Origin: Chloroflexota bacterium
Lineage (GTDB): Bacteria; Chloroflexota; Dehalococcoidia; DSTF01; JACRBR01
Length of the DNA: 11,526 nucleotides
NCBI GenBank assembly: GCA_016213125.1
Contig: JACRBR010000082.1
Location: 1 to 11,526 of the forward strand
Reading direction: 5' to 3'
In this document: piece by piece, positions 1 through 6,691 of the stretch
Layout: each line of letters begins with the position of its first letter
Position numbering within the stretch: the first letter of the stretch is position 1
The notes under the pieces: generated by a model
Told to the model about the DNA's origin: nothing
Databases searched by the model: none
What the model saw: the letters and a program-made list of their open reading frames with translations, nothing else
Program-made: the position numbers and the translations under genes

Positions 1-98
1 ACGACGCCCGCGCACTCTCCGGCGTTCACCACGAAGGACACGCCGTCCAGGATCGTGCGATCGGCATAGCTCTTGTTGATGTTGCTGGCCTTCAACAT
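1..98 (-). CDS. ABC-F family ATP-binding protein, N-terminal 32 codons only
   Basis: The visible residues start MLKASNINKSYADRTILDG and continue through VSFVVNAGECAGVV to the window edge, just before the expected Walker A loop. The pattern of a short start, NxxKSY, RTILDGVSF and NAGExAGxVG is typical of the first nucleotide-binding domain of ABC-F proteins, soluble twin-ATPase factors that act on the ribosome, some of them giving antibiotic resistance. An ordinary ABC transporter ATPase cannot be excluded because no Walker motif is in view. The ATG at 98 is chosen because GAGGTG lies 4 nt upstream. The frame stays open to an ATG at 242, which would add 48 Arg/Ser-rich residues unlike the family, so that start is unlikely. 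The upstream leader carries a promoter, a tiny uORF and a hairpin, suggesting attenuation. Confidence 0.72.
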   Translation of the reverse strand, partial: MLKASNINKSYADRTILDGVSFVVNAGECAGV

Positions 99-128
99 CG
101 GCCACCTCGCTTTCGGGGAACACAAAGA

Positions 129-154
129 GGCCACGGAACAGATCTTCCGTGGCC
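129..154 (-). terminator. Terminator-like hairpin in the ABC-F leader (candidate attenuator)
   Basis: This is a perfect 10-bp inverted repeat, GGCCACGGAA / TTCCGTGGCC, around a 6-nt loop. Read on the minus strand, the stem is followed by TCTTTGTGTT, six T in ten, and then 21 nt to the ABC-F SD/start region. On the plus strand the following sequence is GC-rich, so the polarity favours minus. It lies between the candidate promoter (298-327) and the start codon, as in attenuators known for ABC-F resistance genes. The T tract is interrupted, so termination efficiency is uncertain. Confidence 0.5.
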
Positions 155-261
155 GGGCGAATCGAGTTCTGGATGTGGGGACGCTGGAGGACCGGCGACC
201 CGGGACGCGCGCCGACACTCGCTCATCACGAGCAACCGGCATCGCTAACTCGCCCGGGGTG

Positions 262-273
262 CTAGTCGGTCAT
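262..273 (-). promoter_or_regulatory. Three-codon upstream ORF (M-T-D-stop) in the ABC-F leader
   Basis: On the minus strand AGGAG (278-282) is followed after 4 nt by ATG ACC GAC TAG. This is the best Shine-Dalgarno-like sequence in the leader and is about 20 nt downstream of the predicted transcription start. Eight bases just after its stop (250-257) are complementary to 153-160, which overlaps the foot of the hairpin at 129-154 by two bases. Tiny uORFs that place a ribosome in the leader are used by drug-inducible ABC-F and erm genes. Here the role is inferred only, and a 12-nt ORF can occur by chance. Confidence 0.3.
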
Positions 274-297
274 CGGACTCCTGCGCTTTGTGCCGCC

Positions 298-327
298 AGT
301 GTAGAGCGGTGGCGATGGGCGTCGCAA
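298..327 (-). promoter_or_regulatory. Candidate sigma70-type promoter for the ABC-F gene
   Basis: On the minus strand TTGCGA (322-327) and TACACT (298-303) are separated by 18 nt, each matching 4 of 6 consensus bases. A start near 291 would give a leader of about 190 nt containing the uORF and the hairpin. No experimental support is available. Confidence 0.4.
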
Positions 328-478
328 ACGGTGCGCTTATGCGACGCGCGGCGCTAGCCTCCGGTAGCCTTGACCTTACGCCCTTCGTTTCTTCGGGGTG
401 AGCCCATAAGCGTCCTAACCGATGACTATCGGCCCGAATCGGCGCCCTATGACGCCGCCAGTAACGTCGCAGCTGCGC

Positions 479-505
479 AAACCCCGGTAAGTCGCCTCGG
501 GGTTT
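479..505. terminator. GC-rich hairpin, possible bidirectional terminator or insulator
   Basis: AAACCCCG (479-486) and CGGGGTTT (498-505) are perfect 8-bp complements around an 11-nt loop. T-rich ends occur on both strands (GGGGTTTCTC plus, GGGGTTTGC minus), but the U tracts are only three long. It sits just upstream of the -10-like element of the broken gene at 562. The rest of the stretch 328-478 shows no gene, tRNA or riboswitch that I can recognise, and the open frames through it lack an SD. Confidence 0.35.
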
Positions 506-518
506 CTCACCCGTTGGA

Positions 519-524
519 TAGAAT
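519..524 (+). promoter_or_regulatory. -10-like element for the gene starting at 562
   Basis: TAGAAT matches 5 of 6 consensus -10 bases and would start transcription near 531, giving a roughly 30-nt leader with the GGAGG at 550-554. I see no recognisable -35 at 16-18 nt spacing, so the assignment is weak. Confidence 0.3.
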
Positions 525-561
525 GCCGTGTCGGAGCGTCACATCGCGCGGAGGCATTCAG

Positions 562-1316
562 TTGCTCGTTCAGGAACCCGCGGTCTACTTCGCGCGCACG
601 ATCCAAGCAGACGATCCGATGGCGTACGCGGCTTTCCTCCGCCAACACTACCTACCTGCCTGGAACGCGATGCGAGCCGACCACATCATTGAGTCCCTAA
701 CGACCGTACTCACAACGGAGATCCGGCAGCAACAGCCAGGTGTGCCAGCGTGGAACATCGTCCAAGTGGGTCGCGTTCCCGACGGCGCCGTAGGGACGAC
801 TTTCTTCGAAGCCGAAAGTAAGATAGGGAGGATGGGGATTAGCGCGCCGTCTGCCGTCACACTGAGGTGCGAGACCTTGAGAACGACGCCGAATTCGCAC
901 AGTCCGAAGCCGACGGCAGAAAGCCTCGCGCGTCGCGACGACGTGGTCATGAGCGTCGAGTACATTTGCGTGACCCCAGCGCTCGAAGCTTTGGGGCAGT
1001 ACCAGCATCTCATGGTGGAAAAAGTGGCCCCGCCATGCGGCTCCTCGTCGAATCCGGGGCGGCTTACAGCTTCGTGCCCCTGGAGACCGATACGGTTCTG
1101 TCGCGATCCGCGGAGATGCCCGAGTGGAATCAACTTCACGTCATGGGGATGTTTCCCATGCCTCGCGAGGAATTCAGGGCGCTGTTCGACGAGGCGATCA
1201 CACGAGTAAACCCGGCCAGCGGTGGTTTCGCCGGCGTGTTCAGCAGGTTCGACGAGATTCGCACGAAGCCGCGCTGGGATCTCGGGCGCGAGTTGGCGAA
1301 CTTGCGCATCGAATGA
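562..1316 (+). pseudogene. Uncharacterised protein gene interrupted by a -1 frameshift
   Basis: The start chosen is TTG at 562: a perfect GGAGG (550-554) lies 7 nt upstream, and the next residues are LVQEPAVYFARTIQADDP. The reading frame is sound to about residue 154 (QYQHLMVE). It then continues in another frame (SGPAMRLLVESGAAYSFV) to the TGA at 1314-1316, ending DLGRELANLRIE. One extra A in the A5 run at 1019-1023 would restore a single protein of about 251 aa. The restored protein appears to hold two halves, each with a beta-strand, a long amphipathic helix and more strands (YFARTIQ ... PMAYAAFLRQHYLPAWNAM; then VVMSVEYICVTPAL ...). This is compatible with a tandem dimeric alpha/beta-barrel (NIPSNAP/EthD-like) fold, but that is a guess and I recognise no family. 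Well-preserved coding character on both sides of the break suggests a recent mutation or a homopolymer error rather than an old relic. Confidence 0.6.
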
Positions 1317-1524
1317 GTCGCACTCCTCGTGAGCGACGCTGGCGCCGTCGCAAACGCCCAGGAATCGTCGTAGGGCTTCCGGTATTGTGGGCGCGGAGTG
1401 CAATGGCTGCCACGCGTTCCGTCTGCCGAGCTATCGCCAAGCGCAGTAACGGCCCGCAGGCTAATGTCTCAAGCCCAGTCCACCGGAGGGCTCAAGCGGG
1501 CGAGTTCGGCAACAGGCCCGCGCA

Positions 1525-4500
1525 TCATACGACCTCGAGCGGCTCGATGCCGCGGGTGCGGCGCACGGGCGCCGCCGGCGGCTTCGACAGCGGCTCCGCG
1601 CTCCCGTTCGCGCCCAGCACCTCGATCCCGGCGGCCCGGAGCTCCTCAGATGCCGTGGCGTCCGGCAGTGTCAGCTCGATCTTATCGCCGTCATGCCCGT
1701 GGATGAACAGGCGCACCGCGTCCTTGCCCGGATGCTCCTTCATAAGATCGATGAGCGCATCCAGCCGCGCGCGATCCGCATCGTGATCAGTCGATTCGTG
1801 CAGCACAAACCGCAGCGTCGTCCTCTGCCCGCGCCCACGATTCGCCCTTGGTGCCGGTGGCTCCACGTTGACGGCCGGATCGAGATCCGCGGGTGCCGCC
1901 CCGTTCCCCGCACCGCCGCTCGCGTGGCCATTCCCGTTTGCGGCCCTCGTTGCCGGTTCACTTGCCGTTTGTTGTTTGCCGTTTGCTCCCGTAGGGGCCC
2001 CCGCCTCCACATGTTCCACCCGGGTGACCGAGACGCCCGCGCTCTCGCGGACCGCCGTCGTCAGCCACGCCGGGATGGCGAAGTGCTCGTGCGAGATCGT
2101 GCCGTCGGCCGCCTGTACCAGCGACGCCTGCTGCACCGACGCCTGCAGCCGGTCGTTGCGCTCGCGCACCCGCACCAGCATCAGCAGGATGTTTCCCGGC
2201 TGCCACAGTTCGCGCGTCGGCTCGTACACGTCCGACCACACCGTGACCTCGGTCGTCCCGGAAAGGTCCTCGATCATCACGGCGATGAACGGCTTGCCCT
2301 GCTTGGTCGCCAGGTGCCGCACGCCGTTCACCATCCCGGCAATCACCACCTCGCGCCCGTCGAGTTCCGGCGTGATCTCGCTGACCAACGCCGAGACGTG
2401 CTTCGACGTCGTGGCTGCCGCTGATGAGAAGGGGTGCTCGGACACGTACACGCCCAGGAGTTCCTTCTCCCAGGACAGCATCTCCGCCTTTGAAGCGTCC
2501 CCTTCGACCAGCTCCAGCGCCGGGAGAGGCGTCGCTACGCTGTCTCCGAACAGGTCGAACATCGTCGACTGGCCCGTCTCCTTCAGCTTCGCCTCGCGCT
2601 GCGCGATCGACGTGATGCGATCGACGTTCGCCAGCAACGTGCCCCGCTGGCCCAGCGCGTCCAGCGCGCCCGCCTTGATCAGCGACTCCAGCGATCGCTT
2701 GTTCACCGCCTTCAGGTCGACGCGCTTCACGAAGTCCCCGATGTCGGCGAATCCGCCGCCTTCGGCCCGTGCCGCGACGATGCCTTCAGCCGCACCCTGC
2801 CCCACGTTCTTCACGTTCGCCAGCCCGAATCGAATGACCGGCGCCTCCCCGGATCCTCGCTCCTGCAGCCCGAACCCCACCGCGCTCGTGTTCACGTCCG
2901 GCGGAAGCACTTCGATGTCCAGGCGCACGCACTCCGCCACCGCTTCGGCGATGCGCTCGTGCGTGCCCGCGCTGCTCAGGACGGCCGTCATGTACTCCTG
3001 CGGGTAGTTCGCCTTCAGGTATGCCGTCTGGTACGCGATCGTCCCGTAGACGGCCGAGTGAGCCTTGTTGAAGGCGTACCCCGCGAACGGCTCGATGAGC
3101 TCGAAGATCGCTTCCGCCTCGGCCTCGCTATAGCCGTTCTTCACCGATGCGGCGACGAACTTCTCGCCCTCCGCCTGCATCAGGGCGGTCACCTTCTTCG
3201 ACATTGCCTTCCGGATGGCATCCCCGTCCTTCAGCGAGTAGCCGGCGAACTTTCTCATCACCATCAGCACCTGGTCCTGGTAGGTGATCACCCCGTACGT
3301 CTCGTCCAGGATCTCCGCCAGGTCCGGGTGCGGGTACTTAATCTGGCTGCGGTCGTGCTTGGCCCGGCAGAACGACCCGATGTGCTGCATCGGCCCCGGC
3401 CGGTACAGCGCCACCAGCGCCATCAGCTCCGCCGTGTTGTCGGGACGCAGCTCCTGGATCGCCCGCCGCATGCCCGGCGACTCCAGCTGAAACACGCCGA
3501 ACGTGTCGCCTCGGCTCAGCATGTCCATCGCCTTGCGGTCGCCGTCCTCCAGCTTCTGCAGGTCGATGTGGATCCCCCGCGTCCGCTCGATGATCTCGAC
3601 CGCCTCTCCCAGGATGGTCAGGTTCGCCAGCCCCAGGAAGTCCATCTTCAGCAGGCCGATTTCGGCCACCTGCGCCATCGCGAACTGCGTCGTCGGGATC
3701 GCCGATTCCTCGTTCTTGCCCGTCGGGCGCTGCAGCGGCACGTGCTCCGCCAGCGGCTCACGCGAGATCACGACGCCCGCCGCATGCGTGCTCGCGTGCC
3801 GCGCCACGCCCTCGAGCCGCCGCGCCATGTCGACCAGCTCGCGCACGCGGCCGTCGGTCTCGTACAGCGTTGCCAGCTCGGGCGAATCCTCCAGCGCCTT
3901 CTCCAGTGTCATGTGCAGCGCGTTGGGCACCACGCGCGCCACCCGGTCGACGTCCGCGTACGACATCGCCAGCGCCCGGCCCACGTCGCGGATCGCCGCC
4001 TTCGCGCCCATCGTCCCGAACGTGATGATCTGCGCGACGCGGTCGTAGCCGTACTTCTCGGCGACGTACTTGATCACCTCGTCGCGGCGGTCGTCCGGGA
4101 TGTCCAGATCGACGTCGGGCGGTTCCTTGCGGTCGACGTGCAGGAAGCGCTCGAACACCAGCCCCGTGGCCATCGGGTCGATGAACGTCACGTCCAGCGT
4201 ATACAGGATGATGCTCGCCGCGGCCGACCCTCGCACGCCCAGCATGATGCCGGCGCGCTTGCAGAACTGCGCGATGTCGTGCACGACCAGGAAGTAGTTC
4301 GTGAACCCGGTCTCCTCGACGACGTCCAGCTCGTACGTCAGCCGTGTTTTCACGTCGTCCGGAGTGTCCGGGTATCGGCGGTTCAGTCCCTCACGGGAGA
4401 GATGCGTCAGGTACTCGTGCGCGGCGTATCCCCCCGGGATCTCCGGCTCGGGCAGGTGGAGGCGCCCGAACTCCAGCTCCAGGTTGCACTGCTCGGCGAC

Positions 4501-5319
4501 GAGCTGCGTGTTCGTGATGGCCTGCGGCAGCTCCGGGAAGAGTGCCAGCATCTCCTCCTCGGACTTCACATAATAGCCGTGGTCGTGCATCTTCAGCGGC
4601 CGCTTGCCATCGAGGACGCTGCTGTTTGTCCCGATGCACAGCAGCACGTCGTGGATGCTGTGGTCCTCGGGCAGCGTGTAGTGCGAGTCGTTCGTGGCGA
4701 CGAGCGGGATCTTCGTCTTCTTCGAGAGCTGCACCAGCCCCTTCAACACTCGTTCGCACTCGGCATTGATCTCGGGCTCGTCGTGTTTCATGACCTCCAG
4801 GTAGAAGTCGTCGAACACGTCTTTGAAGAAGCCGGCCAGCTTCAGCGCGTCGTCCGCCCGCTCCTCCGAGAGCATCCGGTGCATCTCGCCTGAAGGGCAT
4901 CCGCTTAGCGCGATGATGCCCTTGCCGTACTGGGCGAGGATCTCCTTGTCCATCCGCGGCTTGTAGTAGAACCCCTCCAGGTGCGAGAGCGTGCTCAGCC
5001 GCATCAGGTTCTTGTAGCCCTGCTCGTCTTTCGCCAGCAGCGTCAGGTGGAAGTACTCGTTGGAGCGCGACCCACTCTTCTTGTGCCGCGAATCCGGCGC
5101 GATGTACGCCTCGATGCCGATGATGGGCTTGATGCCGCGCTCTCGCGCCGCCTTGTAGAAGTCGATGGCCCCGTACAGCGCGCCGTGGTCCGTCATCGCG
5201 ACAGACTGCTGCCCGATCGCGGCGACGCGCTCCATCACATCGGGGATGCGGGAGAGCCCATCGAGGAGGGAGAACTCGGTATGAAGGTGCAGGTGGGTGA
5301 ACATTTGTGCGTGATCCAC
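1525..5319 (-). CDS. dnaE: DNA polymerase III alpha subunit (replicative polymerase)
   Basis: This 1264-aa protein is full length for DnaE and catalyses chromosomal DNA synthesis. An N-terminal PHP domain (about 1-220) shows HLHLH (9-13), TDHG (44-45), IGIE (70), YFHL (90) and NDSH, so the metal site looks complete. The C-family polymerase core follows, with RGSAA, catalytic PDVDLD (Asp 401-405) and KMDFLGL (about 560). Fingers motifs include QLESPGMRR, YRPGPM and YQDQVLMVMRKFAGY. Then come helix-hairpin-helix (LANVKNVG), an OB fold (about 985-1065), a Gly/Asn/Ala-rich linker and a small C-terminal domain. The start is ambiguous: GTG at 5319 has AGGA 4 nt upstream, while ATG at 5304 gives the usual MFTHLHLHTEF and fits an extended -10 at 5323-5331. 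It may be co-transcribed with the PNPOx-fold genes upstream, since no clear terminator lies in the 94-bp gap. The downstream gap 1317-1524 separates convergent genes; it holds only a short AGCCC/GGGCT hairpin without a T tract. Confidence 0.97.
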   Translation of the reverse strand: MDHAQMFTHLHLHTEFSLLDGLSRIPDVMERVAAIGQQSVAMTDHGALYGAIDFYKAARERGIKPIIGIEAYIAPDSRHKKSGSRSNEYFHLTLLAKDEQGYKNLMRLSTLSHLEGFYYKPRMDKEILAQYGKGIIALSGCPSGEMHRMLSEERADDALKLAGFFKDVFDDFYLEVMKHDEPEINAECERVLKGLVQLSKKTKIPLVATNDSHYTLPEDHSIHDVLLCIGTNSSVLDGKRPLKMHDHGYYVKSEEEMLALFPELPQAITNTQLVAEQCNLELEFGRLHLPEPEIPGGYAAHEYLTHLSREGLNRRYPDTPDDVKTRLTYELDVVEETGFTNYFLVVHDIAQFCKRAGIMLGVRGSAAASIILYTLDVTFIDPMATGLVFERFLHVDRKEPPDVDLDIPDDRRDEVIKYVAEKYGYDRVAQIITFGTMGAKAAIRDVGRALAMSYADVDRVARVVPNALHMTLEKALEDSPELATLYETDGRVRELVDMARRLEGVARHASTHAAGVVISREPLAEHVPLQRPTGKNEESAIPTTQFAMAQVAEIGLLKMDFLGLANLTILGEAVEIIERTRGIHIDLQKLEDGDRKAMDMLSRGDTFGVFQLESPGMRRAIQELRPDNTAELMALVALYRPGPMQHIGSFCRAKHDRSQIKYPHPDLAEILDETYGVITYQDQVLMVMRKFAGYSLKDGDAIRKAMSKKVTALMQAEGEKFVAASVKNGYSEAEAEAIFELIEPFAGYAFNKAHSAVYGTIAYQTAYLKANYPQEYMTAVLSSAGTHERIAEAVAECVRLDIEVLPPDVNTSAVGFGLQERGSGEAPVIRFGLANVKNVGQGAAEGIVAARAEGGGFADIGDFVKRVDLKAVNKRSLESLIKAGALDALGQRGTLLANVDRITSIAQREAKLKETGQSTMFDLFGDSVATPLPALELVEGDASKAEMLSWEKELLGVYVSEHPFSSAAATTSKHVSALVSEITPELDGREVVIAGMVNGVRHLATKQGKPFIAVMIEDLSGTTEVTVWSDVYEPTRELWQPGNILLMLVRVRERNDRLQASVQQASLVQAADGTISHEHFAIPAWLTTAVRESAGVSVTRVEHVEAGAPTGANGKQQTASEPATRAANGNGHASGGAGNGAAPADLDPAVNVEPPAPRANRGRGQRTTLRFVLHESTDHDADRARLDALIDLMKEHPGKDAVRLFIHGHDGDKIELTLPDATASEELRAAGIEVLGANGSAEPLSKPPAAPVRRTRGIEPLEVV
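1951..1987. repeat. Degenerate short repeats coding for the DnaE linker
   Basis: Three copies of TGCCG followed by a T-rich trinucleotide-like stretch (1951, 1963 and 1977) lie in a low-complexity, less GC-rich patch. The patch encodes part of the Asn/Gly/Gln/Ala-rich linker between the OB fold and the C-terminal domain. TTGCCGTTTGCT (1976-1987) is an exact 12-base reverse complement of AGCAAACGGCAA in a loop of valS (11274-11285). It may be simple-sequence expansion in a tolerant linker. Confidence 0.35.
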
Positions 5320-5322
5320 CGC

Positions 5323-5331
5323 ATCCTATCA
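5323..5331 (-). promoter_or_regulatory. Extended -10-like element ahead of dnaE
   Basis: On the minus strand the sequence is TGATAGGAT, i.e. TGn plus TAGGAT (4 of 6). It would start transcription near 5316 and favour the dnaE ATG at 5304. No good -35 is visible, so it is tentative. Confidence 0.25.
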
Positions 5332-5413
5332 AACAGGATCGTGCGGCGGATGGCGCTTATGTCGGAATGAAGGCTTAGTTCAGTGCGAATGGCGCGCGGT
5401 GCCCGGAAACCTC

Positions 5414-5881
5414 CTACGCGCGCCAGATCTTCGCCGGCTCCTGCGTCATCACGTTGCTTAGGCCGTACAGCTCGATCCGCCACGGCGTCAGCTTCAACAG
5501 CCCGTACGTCGGGTCCTCCACGCCGCCCTGCCAGATCATCTGCGGGTCGTAGCCCAGTGGCGGCGGCGTGCTCTTGTATAGCTCCCAGATCCGCTTCTTC
5601 TCGGCCGGATCGTCGCACCACTCCGCCTTCGCGTCGACGTATGCCTGCTGGTGCTGCGGGTCCCAGTACGACAGGGAGACGTATGGGTTCGCAGCCAGGT
5701 GTTTCTCTTTGTGCGAGTGCCGGTTCGTCGCGATCCAGCCTAGCGGCCCCTCCCAGATCGGATGCAGGATCCTCTGCCGCGGCCTCCCCTGCCGGTCCAC
5801 CGTCGCGACGCTGCACCACGCGATGCGCGCCACCCGGCTGTGAAAATCCGCTGCGATCTCGTCGAATGATGCGACGTCCAT
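5414..5881 (-). CDS. Pyridoxamine 5'-phosphate oxidase-fold (FMN-binding split barrel) protein, 155 aa
   Basis: The sequence ATVDRQGRPRQRILHPIWEG, then GWIATNRHSHKEKHLAANP and VSLSYWDP, is the usual beta-barrel core of small PNPOx-like proteins related to general stress protein 26. These are cytosolic dimers binding FMN or F420 (or sometimes haem). Substrates cannot be predicted from the fold, and true pyridoxine biosynthesis (PdxH) is unlikely because the length and C-terminal motifs differ. The C-terminal third (KAEWCDDPAEKKRIWELYKS to IELYGL) is typical of the pyridoxamine 5'-phosphate oxidase-like domain in stress proteins. ATG at 5881 is preceded by AGAGG at 5 nt. It follows a second PNPOx-fold gene on the same strand across the G-run heptamer tract, and dnaE lies 94 bp downstream. 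Confidence 0.85.
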   Translation of the reverse strand: MDVASFDEIAADFHSRVARIAWCSVATVDRQGRPRQRILHPIWEGPLGWIATNRHSHKEKHLAANPYVSLSYWDPQHQQAYVDAKAEWCDDPAEKKRIWELYKSTPPPLGYDPQMIWQGGVEDPTYGLLKLTPWRIELYGLSNVMTQEPAKIWRA

Positions 5882-5911
5882 CAGCGCCTCTCATCCCCTT
5901 ATGCCTAATAG

Positions 5912-5978
5912 TCCCTTGTCCCTTGTCCCTTGTCCCTATCCCCTTGCCCCTTGTCCCTATCCCCTTGTCCCTCGCCCC
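5912..5978. repeat. Heptamer tandem repeat with about ten regularly spaced G-runs on the minus strand
   Basis: The plus strand repeats TTGTCCC-like heptamers. Runs of three to four C begin at 5913, 5920, 5927, 5934, 5940, 5947, 5955, 5961, 5969 and 5975, separated by 3-4 nt. On the minus (transcribed) strand these are G3-G4 runs with short loops, which meets the usual pattern for one or more G-quadruplexes. It fills the space between the stop of the 5978-6595 gene and the leader of the 5414-5881 gene. Confidence 0.85.
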
Positions 5979-6595
5979 TACCGATCGAGCACCTCGGCGT
6001 CCGGTCTGCGCGCGGGGTCGTTCGTGGGGAGGACGTCGTCCACCCACCCGCCCGCCTTCCACGCGGGCACCGGCGTCTCGCACTCGGACTTCGGCACGAA
6101 CTTGGACCGCTGCACCAGCTGCATCTTGTGAATGTACCGCGGGCAGTTCGGGAAGATCTCCCGCGCCCGCACCCGCACGATGAACTGCGCCTCGGGGTAC
6201 TCGGCCATCAGCGGGTCGTCGTAACTGATCGATGCTTCCCCGTTGAACCGCATGCGGTGCTGCTGCTCGAAGTCGATGAACAACAGTCCGACCTGCTTCG
6301 TCCTCAGGACGTTCCCCATCGAGAGGTACATGCCGTTGCCGTCGTAGTTCGGAAAGGCGATCGTCTTATCATCGACGACGCGCACGAAACCCGGTTCACC
6401 GCCCTTGTATGAGCAGTTCGCGTGGCCCTGCTCGTCCACCGTCGCGATAAAGAACATGTCCATATGCTCGATGAACGCCCTGTCGTTCCCGTCGATCCTG
6501 TCGTGCGTCAGCTCGCCGACCCGTCCGGCCAGCCGCTCCGTATCGAAGCGCCGCTGCAGTTCGCGGTTGCCGTCATGGAAGATGTCATTCGCCAT
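5978..6595 (-). CDS. Pyridoxamine 5'-phosphate oxidase family protein, MSMEG_1061-like, 205 aa
   Basis: The core FIEHMDMFFIATVDEQGHANCSYKGGEPGFVRVVDD, followed by AFPNYDGNGMYLSMGN and HRMRFNGEASI, matches the MSMEG_1061-type branch of FMN-binding split-barrel proteins, which are about 200 aa long. The expected role is a flavin-dependent redox enzyme in the cytosol with unknown substrate. ATG at 6595 has GGGAGG at 6 nt, and a promoter with a perfect -35 lies just upstream (6619-6648), so this is probably the first gene of a unit. The C-terminal tail after NCPRYIHKMQLVQRSKFVPK is Pro-rich and less conserved. The stop codon overlaps the end of the G-run tract. It is not closely similar by eye to the 155-aa neighbour, so the pair is the same fold rather than a recent duplication. 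Confidence 0.87.
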   Translation of the reverse strand: MANDIFHDGNRELQRRFDTERLAGRVGELTHDRIDGNDRAFIEHMDMFFIATVDEQGHANCSYKGGEPGFVRVVDDKTIAFPNYDGNGMYLSMGNVLRTKQVGLLFIDFEQQHRMRFNGEASISYDDPLMAEYPEAQFIVRVRAREIFPNCPRYIHKMQLVQRSKFVPKSECETPVPAWKAGGWVDDVLPTNDPARRPDAEVLDR

Positions 6596-6618
6596 CGAGT
6601 GCCTCCCGTCGTGACAGA

Positions 6619-6648
6619 ACAGTAGAGTCGCGCGGAGCGCGTTGTCAA
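6619..6648 (-). promoter_or_regulatory. Promoter for the PNPOx-fold gene pair
   Basis: On the minus strand there is a perfect -35 TTGACA (6643-6648), an 18-nt spacer and TACTGT (6619-6624). TSS near 6612 gives a short leader with GGGAGG before ATG 6595. The spacer holds an inverted repeat CGCGC-TCC-GCGCG (6629-6641), a possible operator. A second GC hairpin, CGGCG-CTG-CGCCG (6653-6665), lies just upstream and might end the hydrolase transcript, though it has no T tract. Confidence 0.55.
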
Positions 6649-6691
6649 CGTCCGGCGCTGCGCCGATCGCCGCCCCGTGGCGGGTGCGGTG

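Noticed and set aside
328..478. A tRNA or small structured RNA in the 5' intergenic region.
   Set aside because: No T-loop GGTTCRANYCC match or cloverleaf pairing could be found.
648..1403. A 251-residue minus-strand frame over the broken gene.
   Set aside because: The plus-strand reading has an SD, a coherent start and protein-like composition across the frameshift, whereas the minus frame has no SD and an Arg/Ser/Cys-rich composition.
1468..1500. Terminator between the convergent ends of the broken gene and dnaE (AGCCC/GGGCT hairpin).
   Set aside because: Only a 5-bp stem with an 11-nt loop and no T tract on either strand.
2959..4893. A 644-residue plus-strand open frame opposite dnaE.
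   Set aside because: His/Arg/Val/Leu-rich composition with no motif; it mirrors the DnaE codons and is a GC-driven shadow.
5912..5978. CRISPR array.
   Set aside because: The period is only 7 nt with no unique spacers; it is a simple tandem repeat.
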